The notes under the pieces were generated by a model, which saw nothing but the letters and a program-made list of their open reading frames with translations, was not told where the DNA came from and did no database searches. The translations under genes were made by a program, and so were the position numbers. Shown piece after piece: positions 24,659 to 39,000 of a stretch of 52,275 nucleotides of DNA. The stretch's first letter is position 1. Every line of letters begins with the position of its first letter. The DNA lies in the NCBI GenBank assembly GCA_020048055.1, contig JAIFNA010000008.1:1-52275 (forward strand), given 5' to 3'. The DNA is from Arcobacter sp. (lineage in GTDB: Bacteria > Campylobacterota > Campylobacteria > Campylobacterales > Arcobacteraceae).

Positions 24659-27060
24659 TTATACTATGTCAATATGTAGTGTTGTATTACCAAGATCATA
24701 ATCACCAGTAGTTATAGTATGTCCACTATCACCTGAACCAGTTCCTTCTCTTACTGTTCCACCTTCTTCTGTAAACTTAATATTTTCAGCATCTTCAGCA
24801 TTGATTTTAAGCGTAAATGTTGATCCTGCACCATTCCATGCATCAAGCATTGAATCTGTAAACAGATACTCTTCATCATCACTAAATCCACCAAAATCAA
24901 GTCCAGTTAAGTCAAGTGTTTCAATGTTTGAGAATCCTGCTCCGCTAGCTGTTTCAAAGTTTGCTCCAGAAGTTGATTCCCCTGTTCCTGTTCCATTAAC
25001 CTTAACAGTATCAGTGTCACTTCCGCCATCAAAATCAAAGTTAAGTAGATTATTAAAATTGATAGTAAAAGTATCATTTCCAGCTAGCCCATTTATAGCA
25101 TCTGGTTCATCTCCACTAATTGTAAGATTATCAGCAACACTTGAAAGATTTAAGTTTTCAAATTCTGCAAGTTTTGAGAAGTCTAAATCACCACTAATTG
25201 CTGTACTTCCAAACGATAAACTATCGTTTCCACCTGCATCAACAATGTCGGTAAATTCATTTCTAAAGCTATTAAATTCTGCCAAATCATCAAAAGTTAT
25301 AGTATCAGCACCACTAAATAGATTTAAAGTTTCAATTCCACTTACATCGATTAGGTTTGCACTATCAATTGTACCACTTGTTGTGATATTTAAAATATCA
25401 GTTCCAGTAGATCCAGTATCTGAAATATTATCGCTAGTATTGATATTAGAAGCTGTTACATTTATCGTATCAGAACCATTGCCAAGATCAACCGTATCAT
25501 TTCCACTAGTTAGATTTACAATATCACTTGCTGCTGTTCCTGTAATAATCTCATTTCCTGTGTTATCAGTTATAGTTAAAGCTCCCCCCGTAACACTATT
25601 TGTAAAGCCACTTAGATTCAATGTTTCACCAGAAGCCATAGAAACAGCAAAACCACTTGATGAACTGATTGTGATTGCAACACTTGTTTTGCCATCAAGC
25701 GCAGTCAGATTTGCTCCAGTTGCACTTGTACCATTTATTGTTAAAGTCAATGCATCTGAACTTGTTGCATTTGCTAAATTTGTATTTAAATTTGCTGCTG
25801 TATCTGCTGTTACTGTTGCTGTAACTATCGCTGATGTTTTAGTCAGAATTGCATTTACATTTGTAGCACTTTGTGTATCTGTTATTGTTATAGCTTCATC
25901 TCCAAGATTTGCATAATTTGCTGCATTAGTAGTATATACAGTTGTTAAATCAGCATATGTTCCTGTTACTGCTGTTGCTGTTACACTTATATCAACTGAT
26001 GTTTTACCATCAAGTGTTATTAAATCAGCAGCTGTTGCTGTTGCTCCATTTACTGTTAATGTCAAGGCATCATTTGAATCCGCATTTCCTAATCCTGCAA
26101 CTAACGATGCTGCCGTGTCTGCTGTTACTGTTGTTGTTACTATTCCTGTTGTATCTCCTGCAACTGTATTTACATCACTAGCACTTGAAGTTCCACTTAG
26201 TGTTGCAGCATAATTTGTTGCTGTTGTTATTCCGCTTGCTGCTACTACTGCTGCTACTTCTGCTCCAGTTCCTGTGATTGCTGTTATTGCACTTGCGTTT
26301 ACTGCCACACTTGTTTTTCCATCAAGTCCTGTTAAATCTGTTGCTGCTGCTGTAGTTCCATTTACTGTTAAAGTCAATGCATCCGAACTTGTTGCATTTG
26401 CTAATGCTGTATTTAAAGCACTTGCCGTGTCTGCTGTTACTGTTGCTGTTACTATTCCACTTATAGAATTTGCTATGAAATTTGCATTTGTGGCTGTTAC
26501 ACTAGAATCACTTAATGTTATATTTCCCGCACCGCTTATGGTTTTTCCAGATAATTTAGCAAAAGTTGTTGTTAAAGTTACACCACTATTAACACTCACT
26601 CTAGCATTTTGAAAATCTCCGCTAAATACAGAGTCAGCAGTAAATGTCACAGTTTTAGTACCACTTAAACTTAAATTTGCAAAATCTTGAGATGATGATG
26701 TATCAACTTGAACAACAATACTTCCAGTTCCACTCACAGGGATGTTTCCTAAAATATCATCACTAACAGTCATTGTTCCACTTGATACTTTTAAAGTATC
26801 TACATTTGTAAGGTTTCCAGTATATGTTGCTGTTCCCGACCAATCAACATTTAGGGTAATGCCTGCTGCAACATTTGCAAAATTTGCGTTTAATGCAGTA
26901 GCGGCATCAAGATTCGTAACATTTACAATACCAGCACCTGTAACTGTTTTTCCTGTTAATTGACTAGCTTGGATTGTCAGAGTTAGTCCTGCGCCAACAT
27001 CATAATTCTCAAAGTTTAGTAATGAAATACCAGTCAAATCTAGGCTTCCACTTAAACTTA
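24659..27060 (-). other. C-terminal non-RTX region of the giant protein
   Basis: About 800 residues, rich in Thr, Ala, Ser and Asn, with only scattered RTX motifs (for example LAGNDTF near 25080). It includes leucine-rich S-layer-like segments (SGIETLNLFSGADTITF, FSNIETLDLTGLDFGGF), three tandem ~105-residue repeats, and an acidic last 100 residues ending in a short hydrophobic tail. This is the part expected to hold the type I secretion signal and to leave the cell first. Confidence 0.7.
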
Positions 27061-30000
27061 ATGTATCAGTTCCACCACCTCCATCAAGAGTATTGATTCC
27101 AGCTATGCTGCTCATATTAAATGTATCAGCTCCAGTACCAGTTTTTATAATCTCTATATTTGTAAGTGCCGTAGTGTTTCCACCACCAGTAATTGAACTA
27201 TTATTTGTAACAGTCATCGCTGTAGTTGAAGAATTATAATTAAGCGTATCAGTTCCAACACCACCATCAAGTGAACCATTAAAGACTGCATTGTGTGTAA
27301 ATGTATCATTACTTCCGCTTCCTATGAAATTTTCAATTCCACTAAAAGCATCACTACCATCAGCTCCACTTACTGTTCCTGAAAGTGTTACACTAACAGC
27401 TCCTGTTGCATCAACATAAGTTAAGGTATCACTTCCTGTACCACCTTGTATAGTATTACTTGTACCATCACCTTGTATTACATTCGTACCATTTCCAAGT
27501 TTGATATGCTCAATTGATATTAGTGTATCTGTCCCTTCTCCTAAAGCTTTATTTGATCTTAAATCTATATTCATATTTACATTTGTACCAGTAAAGTCAG
27601 CCCAGTCAGATCCACCCTCACCACTTAAATAATCATCTCCAGCACCACCAATAAGCGTATCATTGTCATTTCCACCATAAATAGTATCATTTCCATCAAG
27701 TCCACTTAGCGTATCACTTCCTGCCATACCATAAATAATATTGCTATTTGCATCTCCAGTAATTGTATCTCCAACAGTTGAAGCTTTGATTCCTTCCACA
27801 TTTGTAATAGTATCAGTTCCGAAATATGTCGTTGTGAAACTTGCGCTAAGGGTAAGATTCATAGAGCTTGTATACGTACTAAAATCTAAAACATCAAGTC
27901 CTGTTCCACCATTAATTGTATCATTTCCATCTCCAGTTAACATAACAATAGTATCATCACCAGTTCCACCGTTTAGTCTGTCATTTCCTGTTCCACCATC
28001 AAGTATATCAATATCTGAGTCACCATTTAAAATGTCGTCTCCAGCACCACCAAATAAACTATCATCCCCAGTTCCACCACTTATAGTGTTTACATTACCG
28101 TCTCCATAAATTATATCGCCACTGTTTCCACCAATTGCATTTTCAATGCCAACCAAAGTATCTGTCCCATCTCCTATTGCTCTAGTTGCTGCTATTCCGC
28201 CATTTACGACTGTATCAAGATTAATACTAATTGAACTTCCAACCCCAGTAAAGCTAACTGTATCACTATCTGCTCCACCGTCAATAGTATCATCTCCGCC
28301 ACCACCATTAATAGTATCATTTCCAGCTTCACCATAAAGTACATCATTACCTAAGCGCGCAGTAATTGTGTCTATACCTGCCCCTCCGTAAATTGTATTT
28401 ACAATATCATCACCTAATATTGTATCGTTTTGAGATGAAGCAACCAAATTTTCAATACCAAAAACAGTACTTACATAACTAGTTCCAGCAGTATTAAAGA
28501 CTGCATTGTGTTGTGAATAGAGATCAATAGAAACGCCACTTTGTGTAGTAAGATTAGAAAAATTCATTATGTCTGTTCCAGCTCCACCTTGTATATAGTC
28601 ATTTCCTAAAGAAGCATAGATATGGTCGTTTCCATCCCCTCCATTAAATGTATTATTTGAATCTCCACCAGCCAATGTATCATTATAAATAGTAGCCGTT
28701 ATATGCTCTATATTTACAACTGTTTCAAAATTTCCATAAGAGTCAATTAGAAGATTTCCAGCCAAATTTGAAGCATCATAACTGATTGTTGCTCCACTAA
28801 GATTTACAACCACTCGCGAACTTCCTCCAACAAACAATAGATAATCAGCCAAATCTCCCCCACCATCTATGTAATCAGTTCCAACGCCATCATAGATTGT
28901 ATCATTTCCATTTTGACCATAAAGGTTATCATCTCCATCTTCACCCCAAATATTGTCATTGCCATCTCCACCATCAACATGATCATTGCCAGCGCCTCCA
29001 ATAAGATAGTCAGCATCACCTTCACCCCAAATGCTGTCGTTGTCGGCACCACCATAAACAAGGTCTGATCCAGATCCAGCCACAATATAATCAGCTCCAC
29101 CTTGTCCATAGATAGTATCATTACCTTCATAACTAAATACAGCATTGCCTTCAGAGTCACCACTAAAAATATCTCCATTCCAAGACAAGTAGAAACCTTC
29201 AAAATCTGCTGTTCCATCAGATTCTTTATAAATATAGTCATACGCACCAAGTCCATCTCTAACTTTAAAGAATTCATATGTTCCGTTAGCAAGAGTTGCA
29301 AGACCTGTAACTGTAACACTTTCGATAGTTGTACTTTCATATGTATCACTAGTATCTCCATCGCCATTTAAATCTTGACTTGTCAAAATTATCACATTAC
29401 TAGTACTTTGCCCCCAGAAATGTCTATAATCAAGGTAGTCAAAACCAGATCCACCTACTAAAGTATCTTGTCCTTGATTTGCACTCGCTCTATCATCACC
29501 TGCACCCAAATCATAAACATCATTTCCACTGTTTCCTAAAACATGATCAACTCCATCATACATTATGAATGTATTATCATATCCGCTTCCCCAAACAGTA
29601 GTATTTTGAGCACCATTAAATGCTATAATATTTTCAACATTTGATATTAATGTGCTACCAGCAGTACCGCCATCAAGACGAATTTCATTTGCAGAATTCA
29701 TATATTGTAGACTAAGCCAGTCACTTCCACCTTGTCCATCATAGTTATCATTCCCGAGAGACAAATACATCACATCGTTTCCATCTCCACCTAAAAATGA
29801 GTTTTTATCATCTGTTCCCCTAAAAGTATCATTAGCACTTGAACCAATTGCATTTTCAACATTCATAACATAATCAAATTTTGCAGAATCTGTAATGTTT
29901 ATCGCTTTAGCATAACTTCCAGCGTACGCTCCGCTTCCAGCCGTTACTACTGTTACTAAATCTATATTAACACCAATTGAACCTGTGAAATCTATCCAGT

Positions 30001-33000
30001 CCTCTTCACTAAACCCAACAGTATTTGCAGCTCCACCATACAAGAAGTCTCCATCAAAGTTTCCATAAAGTGTATCAGTTCCTTCCCCGCCATCAGCAAT
30101 ATCACCTATTCCAACACCTGTATAAAGCTTATCATTTCCTGTTCCACCAAACAATGTATCAATACCATCAAGCCCATAGATTGTATCAGCTCCACCATAT
30201 CCATAGATTGTATTGACTCCACTATTTCCGCTTAATGTATCTCCATATAGACTTGTACCGCCTATATTTTCTATATTTATAATATCTGTTTCAGAATTAT
30301 CAGCCCCATCTGTAATTTCTTTTGTGCTTAAGTTAACAATAACAGATGATGCTTCATTGTAGAAATCCACAATATCGATTCCATCTCCACCATCATATTT
30401 ATCAAGTCCGGCTCCACCTCTTAGTGTATCGTTTCCTGCTCCGCCCAATAAGTGATCATTTCCTACTCCACCATCAATTAAATCGTTTCCGCCAAATCCA
30501 TCAAGAGTATTATTTAGATTATCTCCAGTTAACATATCTCTAAAACTTGTCCCTTTTAGGTTTTCTATTTCAAAAATAGTTGTAGCTCCAAGTCCACCAG
30601 TGATACTTCCACCACTCATATTAGCTCGAACTCCAGTAAATCCATCTGGGTCTGAAGTATTTTCACCTACAAGTTGGAAGCTTAGCCAGTCACCATTTGT
30701 TTGGTTTGCACTTCCTCCATCAATACTATCTCCACCGCCAGTTGCAATGATAAAGTCATCTCCACCACCAGCTACCAATGTGTCAGTTCCAGTAGTACCT
30801 TTGATTGTATCATTATGGTTTGAACCTATCACTTTTGTAACATTATAAAGTCTATCAAATCCACCAAATCCATCACTCATAACCTCATAAGTAGTCGCTG
30901 TATCTGTTCCATCTTTTTTATCAAGATAAACAGTTATACCAGAACTAACATCACTAAAGTCAATCGTATTAGACCCAGTATCTCCATCTATGATGTCATT
31001 TCCAGCTCCACCTCTAAAAATATCATCTCCACTTCCACCATTTAGTGAATCATTTCCAATTCCGCCATAGATAGTATCATCACCACCCTCTCCTAGCAAT
31101 GTATCATCATAATTATTGCCGACGATTGAAGTTCCACTAAATCCTATTAAAGTATCATTATAATTTGAAGCTCTTATTATTTCTATGTGATCTTTTAGAG
31201 TATCAGTTCCCTCTAATGAACCAACAGCCGTACCAAAATTTGTCCCACCATCAGCAAGATTTACAACAACTAAAGATTCAGCAAGTGAATAGCTTAAAGT
31301 ATCACTTCCAGCTCCACCAGTTACTGAGTCATTTCCTGCTCCAGCATAAATAATATCATCATCTTCATCTCCAAAAATAGTATCAACACCGACGCCACCG
31401 TAAATAGTATCATTTCCTGTGCCACCTTGAATTGTATCAATTCCATCTCCACCTTCGATAGTATCAGCTCCTGCTCCACCTAAAATATTATCATCACCCT
31501 CTCGACCTTTTAATGTATCAACTCCAGCTCCACCTTCTAGTGTATTTGCTGAACTATCTCCATAAATCTCATCGTTTCCAGTTGTCCCTATGATTCTTTC
31601 TATATTGTAGATTAAATCTTCAACTAAACTAGCTCCATTGTGATCTCCATCATCAAGAGCTTTATTTATCCCTAAATCAACAATTACTTTTGTAGTCGCC
31701 CCTGTGTAGTCAAGCGTATCAACACCTGCTCCACCATCAATATAATCAGCCCCTTTTGAAGAGTAAATAGTATCATTTCCAGTGTAACCATCAAGTGTAT
31801 TTATACTTGCAAAACTATCACTACCTTTTAGTATATCTGCGTTTTTTGTACCTTTGATATTTTCAATACCAACAACATGATCAAACGATGAAGCTGTTCC
31901 AATTAAGAATATTTCCTGATTGTTTGTTCGACTTAAATCAGCGTTAATTGCATTTGTATTGACAACATAACTATAATCAATCCAGTCCGCTATTCCGCTA
32001 TCAGCAGTACTTGTACCACCATAGATTGTGTCTCCGTCAAGTCCACCTAAAATAGTATCTTCACCATCTTCACCAGAAATTACATCAGCTCCACCAAGAC
32101 CAAATAATATATCATTTCCGCCTCGTCCCATAAGACTATTAACACCGCTATCACCTATTAAAATGTCAATATTGTTTGAACCTATAACATCTTGAATATC
32201 ATATATTTTATCTGTACCTTCACCTGTTGCTGTATTTTCTGTTGTATTTAAAACTGCTCCATTTAGGTAGCTATGAGTCGTTGTAGTACCAAGATTAGCT
32301 GTAATTCCAGTAGCTGAAGCACTATAATCAAGCACATCTCTATCACTATTAGCAGTTAGTGCGGTATCGGTTCCATAGATAATGTCATCACCTAATCCGC
32401 CTCTAAATGTATCGGCTCCAATTCCACCAGTTAAAGTATCACTTCCAGCTCCTCCATAAAGTGTATCGCCACTAGCTCCACCCTCTAGTTTATTATCACT
32501 TCCATCACCAATAATTGTATCGACATACAATGTACCTACAACATTTTCAATGCCTGTTGCAAACTCTTTATTTCCAAAACCATCATTTTGAATAGCGTAA
32601 GTTGTATCAGTTCCGAATGTTTGACTAACTGATAGATTTATTTTCACCCCTTGTGTTCCATCATTGAAATCAATAGTATCAATCCCGACTCCACCATCAA
32701 GATAATCAACTCCACCAAGACCTTTAATTGTATCGTTTTCACCGCCTGCAAATATAGTATTATTGTTATGATCTCCTGTTATGGTGTCACTTCTATCTGT
32801 TCCTATTACATTTTCAATAGCTATCAGGTAATCTGTTTTACCATTTGAAACTGCTGTTCCACTTGAGCTTCCGCCATCATCAGTGTCCAAATCAAGAACA
32901 ACACCAAAAGCCAAATCAGAGAAATCAGCCGTATCGCTATCAGCACCTCCATCAAGTGTATCGCTTTCTCCGCCACCTCTTAAAGTATCATTTCCAGCAA

Positions 33001-36000
33001 GTCCAACAAGTGAATTTGATAACCCATCTCCATAGATAATATCTGCCGAATTTGTTCCAATTATGTTTTCAATTCCATCAATAAATTCTTTATTTCCAAA
33101 ACCATCATTTTGAACTCTATAACTACCATTACTTCCTTCAGTTTGGTTTGTTGTCATATCTACGATAATTCCAGTAGTTGGTGAGCCAACACTAAAATCA
33201 ACAGTATCAGTTCCAGCTCCACCAAGTAGTTTATCCGCGCCACCAAGGCCAATTATATAGTCGTTTCCAGATCTTCCATCAAATGTATTATTTCCACTAT
33301 TTCCAGCTAAATAATCTCCCAAGTCACTTCCAATTACATTTTCAATATTTGTAATTGTATCTGTGCCGTAAGTTGCATGAATTCTTTGTGCGGTTACAAC
33401 TCCTAAATCTATCTCAATACCTTTGTAACTATCAGTTACAGCAGAATCAAGCCCTGTTCCATCACTATCTCTTGTATCGCCAGTGTCATCAGTTATTGCT
33501 ATTGATGTAAAGTCAAGGGTGTCACTTGCTCCATTTATAGTAACTGAGTCGGTATCGTCGCCATCAATATTGTCATTTCCAGCACCTGCAATAATATAGT
33601 CATTTCCAGCGCCACCTTCAATGTAATCATCACCAGCACCTTCACTAATGGTATCATCTCCTGCTAGTCCAAGAAGTGTATTAGCTCCACCATCACCTGT
33701 AATTTGATCTGCTACATTTACTAAATTTGAACCTGTTATATTTTCGATACTTTCAAAAGTATCAGTTCCAGTAGCACCTCCAACTGCAAATGAATTTGTT
33801 AAATTTGCTTGAACTGAAGTACTTGACCCACTATAATCAGCAGTATCGCTACCTTCTCCACCTTTTAGTTTATCATCGTCTGCTCCACCGATAAGTGTGT
33901 CGTTTCCGTATCCACCAATCAGTGTATCTTCACCAGCCCCACCATCAAGGGTGTCATTATTTACAAGCGTATCACTACTCAAGCTATCATCACCATAAAG
34001 TATATCACTTCCTGCACCACCGCTTAAATAATCAACTCCGGCTCCACCAGTAACAGTATCATTTCCATTTCCACCTAATAGTGATTCAACGCCAGTATTT
34101 GCTCCACCATCTATGATATCATTTTCATCTCCACCGTCAATATAGTCAATTCCATCACCGCCAAATAATGTATTTTTATTGGTGTCCCCAATAATATTAT
34201 CTGCTTTTGATGTTCCAATAATATTTTCAATATTAACAATTGTATGATCATTTATTCCATCAAGCTGTACATTTGCAACAACATTATCTGTTAAAGTCAC
34301 ATTGATACCAACTGTTTTAGTGCTTACATCTACAAGACTATAATCAACACTATCGCTACCTTTTGATGCATCAATTTCACTTCCCCCATCTATAATATCA
34401 CTTGTAAAGCCCACACCTTTAAATACATCATCTCCTTCATTTCCATAAAGTTTATCAGCATCAGCTCCACCTGTTATAGTATCATTTCCAGCTCCACCAT
34501 AAATTGTATCATTTCCAGCTCCACCATCAAGAATATCAGCTCCAGCCATACCAAAAAGACTATTTTTTTCATTACTCCCTTTGATTGTATCATTTCCAAC
34601 TGTACCTTTGATATTTTCAATATTTTTAATTAAATCTGTTGAATCTCCATCGCTTACTGTTACGGTTGAATACCCATTAGCAACCAATCCCAAATCAATT
34701 AATATTTTAGTTGCATCATTTGAACTATAATCTATCATGTCTCCATTTATTTCATTTTTAGGATCGGCACTTTCACCACCATGAATAATATTTGTCTCCC
34801 CTGATTTAGTTATAAATGTATCATCAAAATTACTTCCAACTACATTTTCAATCGTTGTGATTGTATCTACTACTCCAGCACCTTCAGTTGCAAATCCTGT
34901 TTGAAGATTGACAACAACTCCACTTAAAAGTGCAGCATAATCATATCTAACAGTATCGTTTCCAGCTCCACCAATAAATGTATTAACGCTAGTATTTCCA
35001 CTAAATGTATCATTTCCACTAGTTCCAATTACATTTTCTATATTTCTAACTGTATCATCATTTGTACCCGTGTGAGTTCCAACGCTATTTGTTACTTCTA
35101 TTGTTGAATTTGTATTAATAGCATTCGCAAGTGTCACAACAACTTTATTGTCAATATCACTTAAAGCACTGTAATTTAATGTATCAGCTCCAATTCCACC
35201 ATCAATAATATCAGCTCCATCGCTATCTGTTGTTGCAATTATTATATCGTTGTCGTCTCCACCATTTATAATGTCGTTTCCATCTCCACCAACTAAAATA
35301 TCAGCACCAACTCCACCATCAAGTGTATCAACTGCTCCATCATCACTAGCTCCTGTGTCGTCATTACCATAAAGTGTATCAGCTCCATTTCCACCAATTA
35401 AGTGATCAATTCCATCTTTTCCATAAAGCGTATCATCTCCACCAAGCCCGAAGATACTATTAGCATCACTGTTTCCAGTTATATTATCACCTTCAAGATT
35501 TGAGCCTTTAACATGCTCGATACCATAAATATTATCTATACCTTGGTCATCAGAAGATGCAGTTCCAATTAAATTTCCCTCACCCAAAGTAATAGTCATA
35601 CCTTTGATTGCTTGAGTGTAATCTATCATATCGTTTTGGCTAACATCACTTAAAGAATCTCCACCATAAACAATATCAATTTGGTTATCAGCCGCATCAA
35701 AAATAAACACATCATCGCCATTTCCACCAACTAAAGTGTCAGCTCCAATTCCACCAAGTAAACTATCATTTCCATCTTCGCCAAAGAGAGTATCAATTCC
35801 ATCTTTTCCATAAAGTGTATCAAGTCCATCTCCACCCCAAATTTGGTCATCTCCATCTTTTCCATCTATCGTATCATTTCCAGAACCAACACTGTTAAGT
35901 TCATCATTCCCACCATAAAGAAGGTCGCTTCCACTTTGTCCAGCAATTTGATCATCTCCGCCCATACCTTCTACTTTATTGAGGTTTTGATCACCTGTAA

Positions 36001-39000
36001 TAATATCGTTGTGGTTTGTACCTATGATGTATTCAATCTGAGTCAAAGTATGTGTATTTGCACCAATACTAACTGTTGCTGTTGTTACACCATCAAGGCT
36101 AACTGTAATACCAGAAGTAAGACCAAGATAACTAATCGTATCGTAACCAGCTCCACCAGAAATAACATCACCAGTCGCTTCACTTGTAGTATCTTCAATA
36201 AATAGATCATCTCCATCATCTCCAATTAATCTATCAGCTCCACCGCCACCTTTTAGTGTATCATTTCCTTCTCCACCTTGAAGTGTATTTTTATCGTTAT
36301 CTCCAGTGATTGTATCGTTTCCTGTTGTACCTTTGATGTTTTCGATATTTTTAATTAAATCAGTTGAGTTTCCATCACTGACCGTTACAGTAGAGTACCC
36401 AAGAGAAACTACACCCAAATCAACCAATATTTTAGTTGCACCGTTTGAACTATAATCAATCGTATCTCCGTTTAGTTCATTTTTAGGATTAGAACTTTCA
36501 TTTCCATCGATAATATTTGTTTCCCCTGCTTTAGCTATAAACGTATCATCATAATTACTTCCAACTACGTTTTCAATCCCCAAAATTGTATCAACAACTT
36601 TTACACTGCTTACAGTTTCGGTTGCAGTGCCATCTCCTAGGTTTACAATCACACCTGTTGATTCGATTGTGCTATATGTATACTCAATTGTATCACTGCC
36701 AGCTCCACCAGTTAGTGTATTTGATTTATTATCACCTCTAAATGTATCATTATTTGCTGTACCTATGATATTTTCTACATTTTGGATAATGTCGTTTGTG
36801 CCACCATTAATTGTAACTGTTGTTTGTGTTGCACCATTTAAAGATACAGTAATGCCATTTGTTGCTAAGTTTGTGTCGCCATCTGTAATTGAACTATAAT
36901 CAACAGTATCGCTTCCAAATCCACCATTAATACTATCAGCTCCATCACTAAGTCCCATATAAATAGTATCATCTCCGCTTCCACTCAATATTGTATTTGC
37001 AACACTACTGCCTGTAATCGTATCTGCTTGATTACTTCCAATTACATTTTCAATTCCAAAGAAGCTATCAAGCCCTTGCCCTTGATCTCCACTAAGTCCT
37101 TTTCCATAACCATTAGCACCACTTGCTAAAGTTTCACCATCAGCTCCACCTAAATTAATAGTTATCAAATCAACTGCATCAGCATAACTAACCCAGTCAC
37201 TTTCACTATCAGTATGAACTGAACCAGCTAGCGTTCCTCCATAAAGTGTATCGTTACCAACTCCACCTTTTAAAGTATCACTTCCGGTTCCACCAATTAA
37301 AATATCTTTATCAATTCCTCCATCAAGGATATCAGCACCAGCTCCACCATCAAGTCTATCGTCATCAGTTCCACCACTAATATCATCATCACCATCATCA
37401 CCATAAAGCTCATCAAGTCCAGTTTTTCCTGAAATTACATCATTTCCAGATCCGCCCCTTAGAGTGTTAGATTCCAAATCACCTGTAATATTATCATTTC
37501 CGCTTCCACTTATAAAGTTTTCAATACCGTTTATTGTGTCATCTGCATAATCTACAATAGCTACAACAGTATCATTAATACCATTAAGTATTACAGTGAT
37601 ATTTTTTGAAATAACACTGTAATCAAGAGTATCACTCCCACTTCCACCAACTATATAATCAATCCCATCATCAGCATCAAATACTGTATTTGTAGTGTTG
37701 TTGTATCTTCCCATTTTGAAAGTATCACTTCCAGCTCCACCATCAAGTCTGTTTGCTTCGGTTCCATTTCCACCAATTAGTATATCTGCACCTGCTCCAC
37801 CAATAATATTTTCAATACTTATTAATGTATCAGCATCTCCAGCTACAACAGTTTGAGATGAAGTTTCCCCAAGAGCTACTGTTACACCAGCAGTATAGTG
37901 TTCATAACTTACAGTATCACTTCCAGCACTTCCACCATCTATTTTATTTGCGATACTTCCTGTTGCCATTTTTATGATGTCATCACCACTTGTAGCAACA
38001 ACATTTTCGATACCAAACAGTGTATCACTATCAGTTCCGTCAACAAAACCTGTACTAGACAAGAAGTCCACAACAACAGATTTTCCAGCGCCAACATAAG
38101 CATAAGTTACAGTATCACCAACAGAAGTATTTGTTCCTCCATCGATATAATCAATACCCAATCCTCCTCCAAGTGTATCATCACCAGAAAGTCCACTTAA
38201 AGTATTATTGTCTGTGAATCCTACTATATAGTCATTTCCATTTGAACCTGAGATATTTTCAATATCTTTAAGCCCATCAGTGATAGTTAAATTACCATCG
38301 ACATAGATTTTTGCATCATAATAACCATTTGTAGGTGCGCTTGAAAAATCAACACTTACATAATCTTGCACTGCATTATCAACAACCAATGAAACATAGC
38401 TGATTTGATCCCCAAATGTTTCAGCCCCTTCTCCACCATCAATTTTATTGCTAACTGTTAGTTTTGAGATAAAAATATCATCTTTAGTTGAACCAATCGC
38501 ATTTTCAATTCCGTAAAGCTCATCATTACCCTCACCAGTTGCTGTGTTTGTTACAAAGTTTACAGTTACTCCATTTGCTGAAGTTGCATAAGTTACAGTA
38601 TCAGATGAGCCATAAATTGCATTATCATAATCTGTATTTCCAACTATTCCACCGTAAATCTTATCATCATTTGCTCCACCACTTATTGTATCATTTCCAT
38701 ATCCACCATAAATCGTGTCTGTTCCATCTTCTCCAAAAATAGTATCATCTCCATCTCCGCTTCCATGGGCTATATCATCTCCATGGATAATATCACCCTC
38801 AGTTCCACCATAGATAGTATCAACTCCAAGTCCACCATAGATTAAATCCTCTCCAGCTTCCCCTTTAATAAAGTCGTTGTTTAATCCACCATCAATAAAG
38901 TCAGCTCCAGCTCCACCTTCAAGTTTATCATTTCCAGCTTCACCATAAAGCGAATCAATTCCAACATCACTTCCACCTAAAATAGAGTCATTTCCATTTC

